Assembly: GCF_021130785.1 (NCBI RefSeq)
Contig: NW_025776808.1
Location: 1-64,000, forward strand
Direction of reading: 5' to 3'
DNA: 64,000 bases
Origin: Homalodisca vitripennis
Taxonomy: Eukaryota > Arthropoda > Insecta > Hemiptera > Cicadellidae
Shown: one piece after another, positions 37,069-48,875 of the stretch
How positions within the stretch are numbered: position 1 is the stretch's first letter
How the letters are laid out: the number at the start of each line of letters is the position of its first letter
Notes under the pieces: model-generated
What the model was told of the DNA's origin: nothing
Database searches by the model: none
The model's input: only the letters and a program-made list of their open reading frames with translations
Translations under genes and position numbers: made by a program

Positions 37069-40000
37069 ATGAACAATTTTGACCTTGAGGTTGAAGAGTA
37101 TAGAAAATTAAATTGTTATTCTGTTGAAAAGTTTCAAAAATATTGATCTGGTGTTTTCCTCAGAGGAACAAAGTTTTAAGGTTTTTTATCTTAATATTAG
37201 AAGCTACAATAAAAAAATTTTGATTCACTATTAATACACTTAAACCAAATTAAAACACAGTTTGATTTTATAATTTTAGGGGAGACATGGCTTGGCGGAA
37301 CAGGGTTGGGGATTCAGTTAGAGGGATATTACGTTTATTCAAGTACTAAAGTAAAAAACAAAAATGATGGCGTATTGGTGTATGTGAGTGAGAGAGTGAG
37401 TGTGTCTGTGAGAGAGTTAGAGCTTGGTGATGTGTACGGTATGAGTCTGGACTTTACTTATCTAAACAAACAATTGCAACCTACTTACAGTGTACAGGAC
37501 ACACGATAGTGACCTTGACAATTTTACTACAGCACTAAACAACTATTATGGGGACATGATTAATAACAAGACGTATATACTAGTGGGGGATGTTAATGCT
37601 AACTTGATACTTACTGACAACAAGACTGAACGCTACCTGGATGTGTTGTATGACGCTGGGTTTATGTGTGTGGGATTGGACAAACCAACAAGAGTAGTGG
37701 GAGAGAGTAAAAACCTGCATCGACCACGTCTTCATACATCACGATAATTTCACAAATGTACAGACTGGAGTGATCGAAACAGACATAACAGACCATTATG
37801 CAGTGTTTTTAGAAGTAAAATTTAATAGAAGCAATGCTAGCAGGATACTTAACAGTAGTACTTATATAGATAAAAAAACAATTAACCGCAGAGATAAATA
37901 ACAGCAATTGGGCAGGTGTTACGGAAGCTACCGATTTGAATACCGCTACCAACAGATTTTTTTGGAACTATAAGTGTTTGTTTAGAAAAATCAAAAAAAT
38001 CCATGAAAGTAAAACCTGCATTTTTAAGACCTATAAAACCCTGGATTACTGAAGGAATAGTACGATCTATAAGAAGACGAGATAAGCTTAGTAAGGTAGT
38101 TAAATCGCAACCCTTTAACAATAATATAAAAAAGTTGTTTACTTACGATATAGAAATAGGTTGAATAGTATTATTAAAAATGCTAAAATACAATACTATA
38201 GAGAAAAACTCAACGAAGCAAAGTATGATCCAAAAAAGCTTTTGGAAAACTGTCAACGAACTTGCGGGTAGAAAAAACAAAAAAGATATATTTCCATTGG
38301 AACATTTTACAACTAATCAAACAGTAGGATCTGGGAGAAATTAAGTTAAAGGTAGCAGAAGAATTTAATCAATATTTCTCTCAAGTCGGTTTCTAATCTG
38401 GCGAATGCGATTGATTCAAGCGCGGCCCACCTGTAGTAGACGACACTGACTATGCGACTTACTCGACCTTTACACTTCCACACTGTCACGGAGGATGACT
38501 TACAACGGCACGTCAACCAACTACGTTGGTGGCTCAGCTCCGGGCTATGACGGAATATCTGCTTCCTTTTTAAAAGACAATTTTAAGTGTATTGGGGAAA
38601 CCGCTGCTACATATAATAAACGAAAGCATCCGCTCTGGAAAATTCCCCAACGCGTTCAAAATTGCTAAAGTGGGTACCAATTTATAAATCAAATGAATAT
38701 ACAATCAAATCTAACTACAGGCCTATATCATTATTGAGCGTTTTCACTAAGGTAATTGAGAAGATAGTAAACGAACAGTTAACTGAGTATTTAAATACCA
38801 ATAATATTTTTAACAGACTCGCAGTATGGTTTCAGAAAATCTAGAAACACTGCAGATGCACTTTTTTTGTTTGAATAAAGATATCAACGAGGCTGTTAGT
38901 AGCAACAGGCGTTGTCTGTTGGTGTTTCTGGATCTCGCAAAAAGCGTTTGATTCGGTAGATAGGGTCAAACTGTTAAGTAAATTAGAGTTAATTGGCGTT
39001 AAAGGAAATTCATTAAATTGGTTTAAATCTTATTTAGAAAATAGGAAAGCAGTTTGTTACAATTAATGGCGTCAATAGTAGGGAAACCACCATAGATTAC
39101 GGCGTCATTCAAGGGAGTACGCTCGGCCCCACATTATTCCTCATATACGCGAATAACCTTGCTAAAATAAATATAACGGGTAAGCTTTATCTCTTTGCCG
39201 ATGATACAGCGATATTCTTTGATGGTAAGAGTTGGGAGGAAGTCAGAGGCAAGGCCACCAAAGATATTGAGTCTGTTAAAAAATGGCTAGACCACAAATC
39301 TACTCACACTTAATGTTCGAAAAACAAAAATTTCCTGCCGATATCATTAAGAGACAGAGGAGACATACCAATCCAAAACATTAAATTGCATAGTTGTGGA
39401 AATTTCGACAACACAACGTGTAATTGTGAGGAAATTGAAAGTGTGACGAGTTATAAAATATCTGGGTGTTTTTTTTGATCGCAAGCTAAGCTGGACAGAA
39501 CATATAGATTATTTAAATAAAAAAACTTAGAAAACTTATTTATGCATTTTAGACAAATTAGTCACTTTTTAAATTTACAGGAAATTAGAATGACCTATTG
39601 CGCGTATGTACAGTCTATTTTAGAAAATGGATTGATAGCATATGGTGGAGCGTACAAAACAATTCTACAACCGTTATTAGTTACACAAAAGGCAATAGTT
39701 TAAAGCAGCTCTAAGAGTAAATAGGCGATACTCTACAAATGCCGTTTTTGACAGCTTAAAAGTTTTTGACATACGACAGTTATTTGTTAGGAAATTGTTG
39801 ATGCATATACACAAGCGATTTGACGAAATCTTCGACGAAATAAAACCACGACTACAACACAAGAAATGCGGACAATGTTGGAATACGTGTACCAAGACTT
39901 TCAAGGACTTACTCGACCACTAATCCGTTCATTATAGCCCACTATTTATACAGAAAATATACCTGAAGACCTACAGCACAACAACTTTTATACAAGCACG

Positions 40001-40084
40001 ACATATAAAAAGAAAATTAATACATGGTTACTGGAGGTTGGAAGGGACAGAACTGAACAAATTATAACATCAATCTATAGATAA
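37069..40084 (+). pseudogene. LINE ORF2: AP endonuclease and reverse transcriptase
   Basis: The probable start is the ATG at 37069 (MNNFDLEVEEYRK). Endonuclease motifs follow: ILGETWLGGTG near 37277, LVGDVNANL near 37580, CIDHV near 37717 and TDHYAVFLEV near 37790. The reverse transcriptase shows NYRPISLLSVFTKVIEK (38695-38760), a DLAKAFDS-like motif after one shift, QGSTLGPTLF near 39112 and the catalytic LFADDTA at 39191-39211, with F in place of the usual Y before ADD. The C-terminal region ends at TAA 40082-40084. At least eight frame changes or stops are visible, so it is inactive. The copy is younger than the fragment at 26 kb. Confidence 0.88.
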
Positions 40085-40146
40085 AAAAACAATTATAAAC
40101 TTAACTTTCGACCTAACGTAGTACAAATGTGTTGTCTTTGTGCGCT

Positions 40147-40225
40147 AGCGTGTGTGTCAGTGTGTGCGGTGTGCGTGTGCGTGCGTGCGGTGCGTGCGTG
40201 CGTGTGTGTGTGTGTGTGTGTGTGT
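40147..40225. repeat. GT/GC alternating tract in the LINE 3' UTR
   Basis: Mostly GTGT and GTGC alternation, with a pure (GT)12 core at about 40202-40225. Potential Z-DNA-forming sequence. Frames across it are artefacts. Confidence 0.92.
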
Positions 40226-40713
40226 ACGCGCGCGGTGTTCGAGTAGTGTGTATTGGGTGTATGTGAGTGTGAGTGATTGGGGACGTGTCATTAGGTGGTG
40301 GGGGTGGGGGGTGGGAGGGTTGCAACTGCCATAGTCTTCTCCCATGTATACCAAACAAATCTGTAGTATATTCTTTTTAAATTATTAAAAACTTAATCAA
40401 TTAATAATTTTAATGTTAAATATTTTTTATATTTATTTCTACAGAAATTTTAATTATTTTGATAGATATCCTTTTTAGTTTGTTGTAATTAAGCTTATAA
40501 AGTATAAGTAACAATGCGGTTACAGTACAAGACTCATTCTCAAAACACAAGTTCTTACTTAGTTTGGGAATTAATTTCTAAGTTTTATCTTATAGAGATT
40601 TTACAGCAACGTAACTAGTTATTGTAGTATATTATATTCACTTAAGAAAATACATGTAAACTAAATGTAAATAATTTTTGATGAAGAAATAAATACTTTT
40701 TGACTTTTGACTT

Positions 40714-43700
40714 AAAAACAAACAAAACAAAGCAGATGTGCTATAGAAGGATACATAGACCTCCACTATGCGGTCTATATATCTAAAACAGTGTAACCTC
40801 GGAGTGTTTTGAAAATTTCCTTTCTGTCACTCACGAATTGTTATACAGTTTTAGGCTATTTTATAAAAACAATAAAAGAGTTAAACATAGAAGAAAACGT
40901 TTATGTTAATAAACACATTTTATTTATTAGTTTTAATCAAGTGAATAAAAATAAAATTGCCTGTATCTTGTTTCAAATCTGCTAATTGTTAAAAAGGCAG
41001 TTGTATTGACTTTTAAAGAAAATATGATTCAGGCATGAGTGGGTTTATGGCTTGTATATGGTTAGCTGATATGGAATTAACACTTTTTTATTTAAAAGAC
41101 AAGATTTTACCATGTGGGACAGTTATTATTTCATATATTTAAAGCTTTCTTTCCTTCTCATCTTCACCTCCCATGATACTATTTATAATTTATTTATTTC
41201 TTAGGAGATATTCATCTATACATTTCAGGATAAAACCACGTAGTGTGCTTGGTCAAAGAGCACTGCCTCTCGCATCCTGAACTACTGGAAGATTGGAAGA
41301 TTATTAGTACTTATAAAAGACGAAGTACTATGAAACTATTTTCAAACTCTAAGGTATTGGTAGTAGTGTATCGGAGCTCAAACATTTGAAATTATATTAT
41401 GGAATTTCAAAACTAATAAAAAATATGATACTGGTTACGCAGTACGATTACATTAGTAATTCTAGTCTTGATACCAGACTCCACACATGTTGGGATGTAA
41501 AGTGGCAGAACAGATAATACAAAGACCTACTCTTGGTGATTCCTGGTTTCGTCAGTGCATGTTTATCCGCAGTGGCATGAATTATTAAACAATAAGGGTT
41601 CTCTGCTTACTCACCCCTTCACATTCTCCTGCCTTGAATTAATACTACTACACTAAGGTATAATGGCTAAGGTAAATTTTATAGCCTTGATTTATAGTAA
41701 TAGTGTTTTCTTTTCGATAAGGTTTGAAATTGTATGGGCCTTTCCGAATTTTGTGTTCTGCGCAGTAACAGTTTTATTTTTTGTTTGAAACTGTGGATTG
41801 ATACGCATTGATTAGTAAGATCGTTTTTACTTTTTCTCTATGCAAAGTATACGTAAAATAAGTAATTATTGTAGTGAAACAACATACATACATACAAATA
41901 TACTTTATGATATTTGTATTAAATTAATTTCTGGTTCCAAAAGTACTTGTGGTACAAATCTGCTTTTGTTACTATACGTCTGCTCGGTTGCAACAATTTG
42001 ATATCAAATATCACCTTAGTTAGTCAATTATATGTTTCCAAAACCATGTGATACACATTATTTTTCAAACGTAACATACCCAGCTTATTCTTCTGATATT
42101 GCAGAATTGTTGAACTGGATTTAATGCTACTTCTTTATAAGATGCAGACGAATAAATCGGAGAAGTTGCCAAAAACCTTAAATAGTTTAAGGCTGCCCAA
42201 ACTTCTTCTTTTTTATTGGCTTATTAAGAAATGCCTAATTTCGTCTCATGTTTTCCCGCCATTTCGTTACTGCCGTGACGATCAGCGTTTACTATTAGCC
42301 TCTGGTCAGTTTTCAGTTGTTAGTCGGTTAGTGTAGGCCCATTTTGTCCACTATTCTTTAATTAAGTTTCAGTAATTATTGTTTTCTTTCTACTAAATGC
42401 ATGTGCATGGATTTGCCACACAATATTTATCTTGTTGTAGTTCCTGACTTGTACGTGTTATAAAGCTGTGATGTGAGTTGTTTATTTTAACCTAAACTTT
42501 AGTTAGGGCATATCACTCTATGGGGAAATAATTTATTGCTGTATTTTTTAATAGTATATTTAGAATGGTCCTAAAGGCTTTAAATTTTGCCTGAAGCTCA
42601 ATTATTGTATCTGAAACGTTGGGCTCAATGATTGCTTCTTTTTGTTATGCATTTTTACATGTGACATCATGATTCGTTTAGCCTAATTATACTCTGTCTA
42701 GACATGACAATTTTCATATATCTTCACGGAACCCTGTTTCACGACATGTAGTGTAGATTAATTTTTATAGTTTTTAATAAACACTTTTTTTAAATCTCTT
42801 AATGGGTGCAGTAATGATTTCCACTAACTGTATATTGGCACATATTTGTATAAGCCAACGAAATAGAGATTTATGAAACATTCGAAAACACGTATGTGAA
42901 ATTACAAAGACATTGTATCTTTTTATTATCAAATTCATTAAAAAAGATCATCTACACATGTAAAGATTACGTTACAACGTTACTTTAAAACATTGAATGG
43001 CTATACACTTAAAATTTCAAATAGGCTATACACTCAACATGCTATACATTTTTATGTGTTGTACTCGTTATTTTTAGAGGTATAAAATATCAGCCGGTAT
43101 CTCTTAGGGCAGAAGTCCAGACACATCTCTCTGTTTCCGTATCCGCAATGCCGAAACATTTCTAACATTATGATATTGCTTGTTGTGGTGGAGTGTCCTA
43201 AAGTAAACTCAGCTCTTTTCATGTTATTAAAAATACATGATAGAATACTATTAATCAACATGTTGTTACAAACTTATTTTATGTTTTCGTATGCGAAATA
43301 ATTAGTTAATCTTATTAATCCCTGTTTCATTATTCTTTATTAGGTACCTTAAAAAATAGTTTTGGTAATAAAAATGCAACTTAAGTGTATAAATTAATGA
43401 ATAGTTCTCTATTTAAGATCAATTAATCCGTTCATTTGGCTTAAGTTTTACTTTTGCATTGACTCACCAGAAACGGATACTTCAATGATAATAAAAAATT
43501 GTGTCTTCGGTAAAAAGGTACGTATGGTTTATTATTATTTCTCTAGTTATTCAAGATAATATATAAATGTACTCATTTTTCGTTAGATTACATGTATTCG
43601 GATAAAATTAACAGCAACTTTTAGTATCGCAATACAAAATATGTTTTTGTAAACTATAGACGGCAATATTGTACATTTGAATATTACTGCCTATAAATGC

Positions 43701-44193
43701 CATAACATTATGTCTTTCTATAATTATTACAAATATGGGACTAATGTTGCTACGCAAGCCATATCGCTTAACCCAGCTCCATTATATCATATCAGTGACT
43801 CTGTTGTTTTTAAAGTACACAAAATAAATAAATCATAGTTGTGGTACAATATTAAGTAATTGATTGATTACAGAACAAAATGTAAATAACATTATATCCA
43901 CTAAAGGATACAAGTGATAAAGGAGAAGGTGTAGAGAATGGTTAAATTGATGCCAACTCACCGAGCGACGTCGCTATCTTTAGGGCTCCCGAGGGGTCGA
44001 CCGATGACGATGGGTAGTCGAGTCACCGCTATCACTCTAAAAAAGTCACTCGCCTCGGCGGAAGACAAGTGGTACGAACGGAAGTCACTTGTCTCGGATC
44101 ACCTGAGGACATAACACAAACTATCAGGTTACACATCCAAGAAGGGGACAAGCGGGGATAGAAAATATCCCTCACCTTGATGAATGAAACAAA
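40714..44193. other. AT-rich DNA; GC-richer patch at 43950-44190
   Basis: No named feature to about 43900. From 43960 the DNA becomes GC-rich and coding-like in broken plus-strand frames, for example VTRLGGRQVVRTEVTCLGS and TQTIRLHIQEGDKRG, leading into the small ORF at 44194. I do not recognise the protein. Confidence 0.4.
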
Positions 44194-44346
44194 ATGGAGA
44201 CCGCTTTTGCTAGGGAATTCCACAAGCAACTCTACTGGCACAAACTGCTACCGGTGGATGTAGGGACAATCGAGACAGTGCTAGAACTAGGCCATAACTA
44301 CTGGAATCCGCGTCGCAAAGGGATGTATCAAGTTCTGAAAATATAG
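44194..44346 (+). CDS. Small 50-codon ORF of unknown origin
   Basis: Starts ATGGAGACC after AAACAAA (a good start context) and reads METAFAREFHKQLYWHKLLP and later NYWNPRRKGMYQV, ending at TAG 44344-44346. A stop lies two codons upstream, so the ATG is the natural start. Its GC content matches the coding-like patch just before it, which reads in another frame. It may be the C-terminal piece of a decayed mobile-element protein rather than a real small gene. I recognise no domain. Confidence 0.3.
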   Translation: METAFAREFHKQLYWHKLLPVDVGTIETVLELGHNYWNPRRKGMYQVLKI

Positions 44347-47300
44347 CTAACATTATTAACCTAAAATAATAAAAAGGTAAAATTGTTATTCATTTTATGT
44401 AGGCAGTTGTATATAAAAAATGTTACATTTTAAATTATATATAACTGAATCAAACTAATTATATATTTAAATAATGATAAACATTAAGCCATGTATAAAC
44501 TGTTATTAAGAAGCAAGGCATAATACTGTTATACTGTTATTATTGATTCTAAATGGCATAAATAATTGATAAATTATTTATAGTTTTTTTTTAATATTTT
44601 CACATTACATCAGCGTTTAATATGCTACACCAATTAGTCGTAATAATGGCACTAAACTCAGTTATATAAAAAGGTCTTTTTAATAGTTTAAGCGTCATAG
44701 CGTTGTGAAAACGAGCAATTTCATACAAAGTGATCAATTTAGAATAGGAATGTTAAACTATTATTGAAACGTAACGTCTAATGCGATAAATACGATCCCA
44801 CGTTGACCATACAGACCGGAGATGAAGTTGAAGAAGTTGCGGAAGATTCGTAATAGGCTTTGACTCACAGAGGTTTCAGGTGCACTCACATGTCTCATCT
44901 TGTTTGTGGATTTTATCCTCGTTACATTTCTATAAGTTTCCACTAGCTCATACTAACTCGTTAAATAAATCTGATTCCTTCATGTTTATGGCTTAAAGAA
45001 CCATTAATTTATTTGTTGGCAATGGTACTGAAAAAGTCATTATACAATATTAATTTTTGTGTACTGAATCATACACATATTGTTAAAAAAGTGGAATTTG
45101 AACTTTTTTACATAGATACATTTAACTATAACCGTTTAACATTACCTTTTCATTTATGGATGTAACTTTTTGAGTTCAACTAAAAAATTCGGTGAAATGG
45201 TACCTAGTCTCTGACAGCACTAGACCATCTATCCATCTTCTTCTCCATATTCTACTTCTCGCGTCTATGAAGCATTCTTGATTTCAGTCATTGAATAATG
45301 CATAAGTTTAATATAACTCTATAAAACAGCAAATTATTAAGAATGAGAGTATTCTTTCACAAAACCGACGCCACCACAGTTAGAAATTTTAATTGCCAAA
45401 ACTAATCCCAAAACATAAATATTGAAAACATGATCATTGTGAAACGTCTGTTCTCTGATTTTCTCATCTTCTCTCCTAGTAAAATCATAATTCACAGCCA
45501 AGTATCTCATACTGTAACGACCTGGGCACTAGTCAGTCCTTACAAATTAAACACATAATAAAAGATTAACTGATAACCATGGGCTCTATGTAGAACTGAT
45601 GAACAAAAGATACAAGATAGGATGCGGGGAATACCTACACTCTTGGCTTAACTACAGAACAATAAAATTACTGAATGACATCTCATTAACGTAAATCTTC
45701 AAAAACGTGAACCTTGCTCTCATTTCAATATTTTAAGCTCATCATATTTTTCATTATATGATTTTAACTTAAATTTTAATATTTGTACTGGGTACGGACT
45801 ATGTGCATAAATATGTAAAAGTCAAAATCATTGCAATAACAATAAAGCATCGTAAATATACTTCTTCTCTGATAACAAATAAAACTAAGTAGTAGAGATT
45901 TAGCTTAGCTAATGAGATACACTCTCTCCGCTATGCCATGCAGCAGCACACCGCGCCAGCTTATGAACATCTACATACCGGGCTGTACTGCAAATTGACT
46001 TGCTAATGTCGGTTAAACTTGCTCCATTTATATTTTAATTCTGCAGACTGTTTTTTCTGACTTATTCCTGAATTTAACGACAATTCTTTCATATAGAGAT
46101 ATACGGAATAAACTATATAAATATATAAAAAGTTTAGTAACTATGTTGCTAAAACTGCTTCATTTCAAAAATAAATTACTAAGAAATATTTCTGTTTAAT
46201 ACTATAATTTTAGAAAAAAATGAGTAACTTCCGGCAATTAAAATCTTCTTCCGGTGCCTTAGTATCGTTTTTATTTTTTCCTCGATTAAGGAAATAAATT
46301 ATACTTCGTTTAGAAAGAATACTTTTGTAAAAATCTACTGTTTCCAGCCATCGTAATTTACATTCGGTTTAAGATATCTTCCGGGAATAATAGTTTATTA
46401 ACTTACTGTACCGATCAGGAAAGTGTACACGTATGTTGGTCCAAAAGTCTACTTTAGTAAAAAGTGAGTGAGTCCGGCCATTTTCATCTACTTCCTGTCT
46501 ACGCTAACTCGTGTACTGTTTTTCTTTATACACGTATGAATAATGTTACAAGTTATGTTTGGAAATTTGATCTGTATGAAAATGCTTTAGTTGTATTTAA
46601 GTTAAGTCATGAGGCATACATGTGATAAATTTCAACTTCCTGGGGTATCGGCTAGTGGAAGAATAAATGATCAGTAAGTAAGTGAGTGAGTGATGATGTT
46701 AGTGATCAAACCCTAAAAATCAGTTATTAATTATTTAAGTCTTGAGTAACATGTACAAATGAATGTATACCAGCCACGATATAACTTATTTTTACTTTCG
46801 CTTTTACGCTATTATGAGTACTGAAAGTGGTCGTACTTTCTTCTGAAGAAACTACATCACCTGATCTAGATAAGCCTGCGCCCCAAAGATTTGGTATGTA
46901 GACAAGGTTATAAAAACAAATTAATTTTTCTGTTTACAATTCTCAGTTTGTATCCCAATAAATTTTAGCCCAAAATCGTGAACAAGAGTAACTTGGTGAA
47001 TTTAGATGTGTATATCGAGTTTGATATACATCACTACATCTGATGTTTGCATGTCAAACCCACTTTTACTTTAATAATAGGTTTAGCATATTAATTGATG
47101 CCAGTACAAGTATATAGTAGTTTAATATTTAACAATTTTAATTAAAATATGCATCTCGTTTATACAGTCAAATGAGAATAGTTTTATTTTTAAACCAGAT
47201 GTTTTCAAATTTTTAACTCAAGTTAGAATATCAGCCTGTAATAATTTACTTTAATTTTTTAAGATCTGACTATGATTAATAAATTATTAACATGACTTTT

Positions 47301-47412
47301 TATCCTCTAACTAATTTGACATTTATCTAAACTTTGCTCCATTCTTTAAAAATTCTAAATAAATAGAAGTTTGCTATATTTATTAGAATAAAGGGGCAAA
47401 CAGTGTGCACGT
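44347..47412. other. AT-rich DNA with decayed short repeats
   Basis: Holds CCGG-bearing repeats at about 46215-46500 and an AGTAAGTGAGTGAGTG run near 46676 that resembles the tail of a short retroposon. A minus-strand 60-codon frame at 44761-44943 is unrecognised. Confidence 0.5.
46205..46500. repeat. Three decayed tandem units carrying CTTCCGG-like motifs
   Basis: GTAACTTCCGGCAATTAAAA (46223), CTGTTTCCAGCCATCGTAAT (46337) and GTGAGTCCGGCCATTTTCAT (46466), each followed by TTC-CGG-like text, lie 112-130 bases apart. They look like a very diverged tandem array. Confidence 0.45.
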
Positions 47413-47622
47413 CTATTCCTGTAAGAGTTTTATATCATGTCGAGAAATAACAAACTTATACAACTACTTGTCTCATTCCTCTATGTTGTAAATTGGATTG
47501 ACAAAGTACCAGCCTGTGCCGAGACACATGGAGCGCTGTCTGCAGACAAGTGACGCCGATTGTCTACATTCTGTGCACTTCACTCAGCTGCACTTTGTCT
47601 CGATTAATAACGACCCTCTCCA
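47413..47622 (+). repeat. Duplicated 210-bp block, copy 1
   Basis: Identical to 55768-55977 at 204 of 210 positions with no gaps. Weaker similarity runs on to about 47680. Contains a CAGCTG E-box and the 38-codon ORF. Followed 1.1 kb later by the 140-bp block, as in copy 2. Confidence 0.93.
47437..47553 (+). CDS. 38-codon micro-ORF, copy 1
   Basis: ATG to TGA with a hydrophobic stretch (LIQLLVSFLYVVNW) that looks like a signal peptide or membrane helix, then a tail with two cysteines-free turns ending GALSADK. The second copy differs by one synonymous and one Pro/Thr change. It is intact in both copies, but the whole block is 97% identical, so this does not show selection on the protein. A chance ORF is quite possible. 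Confidence 0.2.
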   Translation: MSRNNKLIQLLVSFLYVVNWIDKVPACAETHGALSADK

Positions 47623-47724
47623 ACATACTCTTTCTTACATTCTTATTAGTTACTAATTGGATTTAATTGTGATTGATTACTTTCGTTATCATTATGTATT
47701 GCTATTTTAAAAGAAACTTTGATT

Positions 47725-47955
47725 GGCCGAAGCCTATCACTCGAGGGCTGGATTAAAGTTCTTTTACTCGTATGTCTGTTTGTTGTCACGATATCTCGAA
47801 AACGAACTGGCCTATAGACTTGTAACTGCGCATAAAGCTTCAAATATAGCAAACACTGAGTTCATTGATGATAAACGTTATTCTGTACCATGGAATTTGG
47901 CTGAGCGTTAGTGAATATTACATTAGTCTTATAGGTAGCCATGATGTCAAGGATA
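47725..47955 (+). repeat. Dispersed repeat family, copy D
   Basis: Starts near GCCGAAGCCTATCACTCGAG and ends near GGCTGAGCGTTAGTGAATAT plus AGCCATGATGTCAAGG. It is in the opposite orientation to copies A, B and C. It sits inside copy 1 of the duplication and is missing from copy 2, which explains most of their length difference. Confidence 0.7.
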
Positions 47956-48735
47956 AAAAGAAGAATAAATAAATTACCAAATTAACTAAGTGCACTCATA
48001 AGAGATTTAAAGATTTGACATATTAACATGTAGCGTAGCTGTCCTAATTAAACGTAGTTTGAATGTAAAGAACAAAAATATGAATGTATCATGAGGCAAG
48101 ATATCTCGAGAAAGATTTCATCTGTTAACTTTGAAATATAATTTTTATGATACTTTATTTTTAAAGAAAAGAATGTATTCTATGATAGTAGATGGGCAAA
48201 TATAGAATTTATTTAATCATCGTTGACTACATTTCAGTAAACCGAACCAAAGTCAAAACAAAATTACACTATTGATAAACATTATAGAAAGTTTTAAACT
48301 TAATAACCTTTTGTTAAAGAAAATATAAAAGGGAAATCAAACTATGCAAAACAGCGTTTTTAAACTTGTCTATACGAAACCGGTCTGTACATGTTCATGT
48401 GTAACTTGTTTAGTAGTAAAACTATGTGCAAATAATTAATTTAATTACTTATTTCAAACAACCTGCACCAATTTTTAATAGTTTATGAATTCTAAAAATG
48501 TCATAGAATCGTTCCACCAACAATATTATGGTAATTGGAAGAAAACGGAATTTCTTTTACCTAACAGATCAGTACGTGCACCATTTTAAGTTAGTGAAAC
48601 GCTATTGGAAAACACGTAATCATAATAATCTGAAGTTAACATACAGATTTTATATTATACCATATATTCCGCATTTAAGATGTATTCCTTGTCATTGTCT
48701 AATATTGGAGCATTATATCGGAGAAAATGGACTTG

Positions 48736-48875
48736 TCCAAGAACATCTTTGTCTGGCGGTAACAAGACTAAGCGGATTGTTATCTGTTGTTAGCTCTCAT
48801 TAGCTGAACATCTTCAGCCCGGCTTATCCTGGCTCAGGAGTACATCAAAGCGAAATTTGCAACAATTTGTGAAAA
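48736..48875 (+). repeat. Duplicated 140-bp block, copy 1
   Basis: Matches 56911-57050 at 124 of 140 positions without gaps. A 46-base core from AGACTAAGCGG to GCTGAACA is identical and holds ATTGTTATC and CTCATTAG, compatible with Sox- and homeodomain-type sites. Confidence 0.9.

Larger units (their letters stand above)
35228..40713 (+). mobile_element. Decayed non-LTR retrotransposon (jockey/CR1 group)
   Basis: ORF1 (FP25K-like), a long AT-rich gap, ORF2 with endonuclease and reverse transcriptase, then a 3' UTR with a GT/GC-rich purine-pyrimidine tract and the tail AATAAATACTTTTTGACTTT at 40689-40708, ending in a TTTTGACTT repeat. Such short-repeat tails rather than poly-A are usual for several CR1/jockey-related clades. 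ORF1 is short at its N-terminal side and both ORFs are shifted repeatedly, so the copy is dead. No target duplication was identified; the 5' border is uncertain. Confidence 0.85.

Noticed and set aside
40113..40358. Histidine/threonine-rich and cysteine/valine-rich ORFs on both strands
   Set aside because: They are artefacts of the GT/GC alternating tract in the LINE 3' UTR.
42290..42345. TCAGTTTTCAGTTGTTAGTC initiator-like cluster
   Set aside because: No correctly placed downstream element and no donor or ORF follows, unlike the site at 1427.
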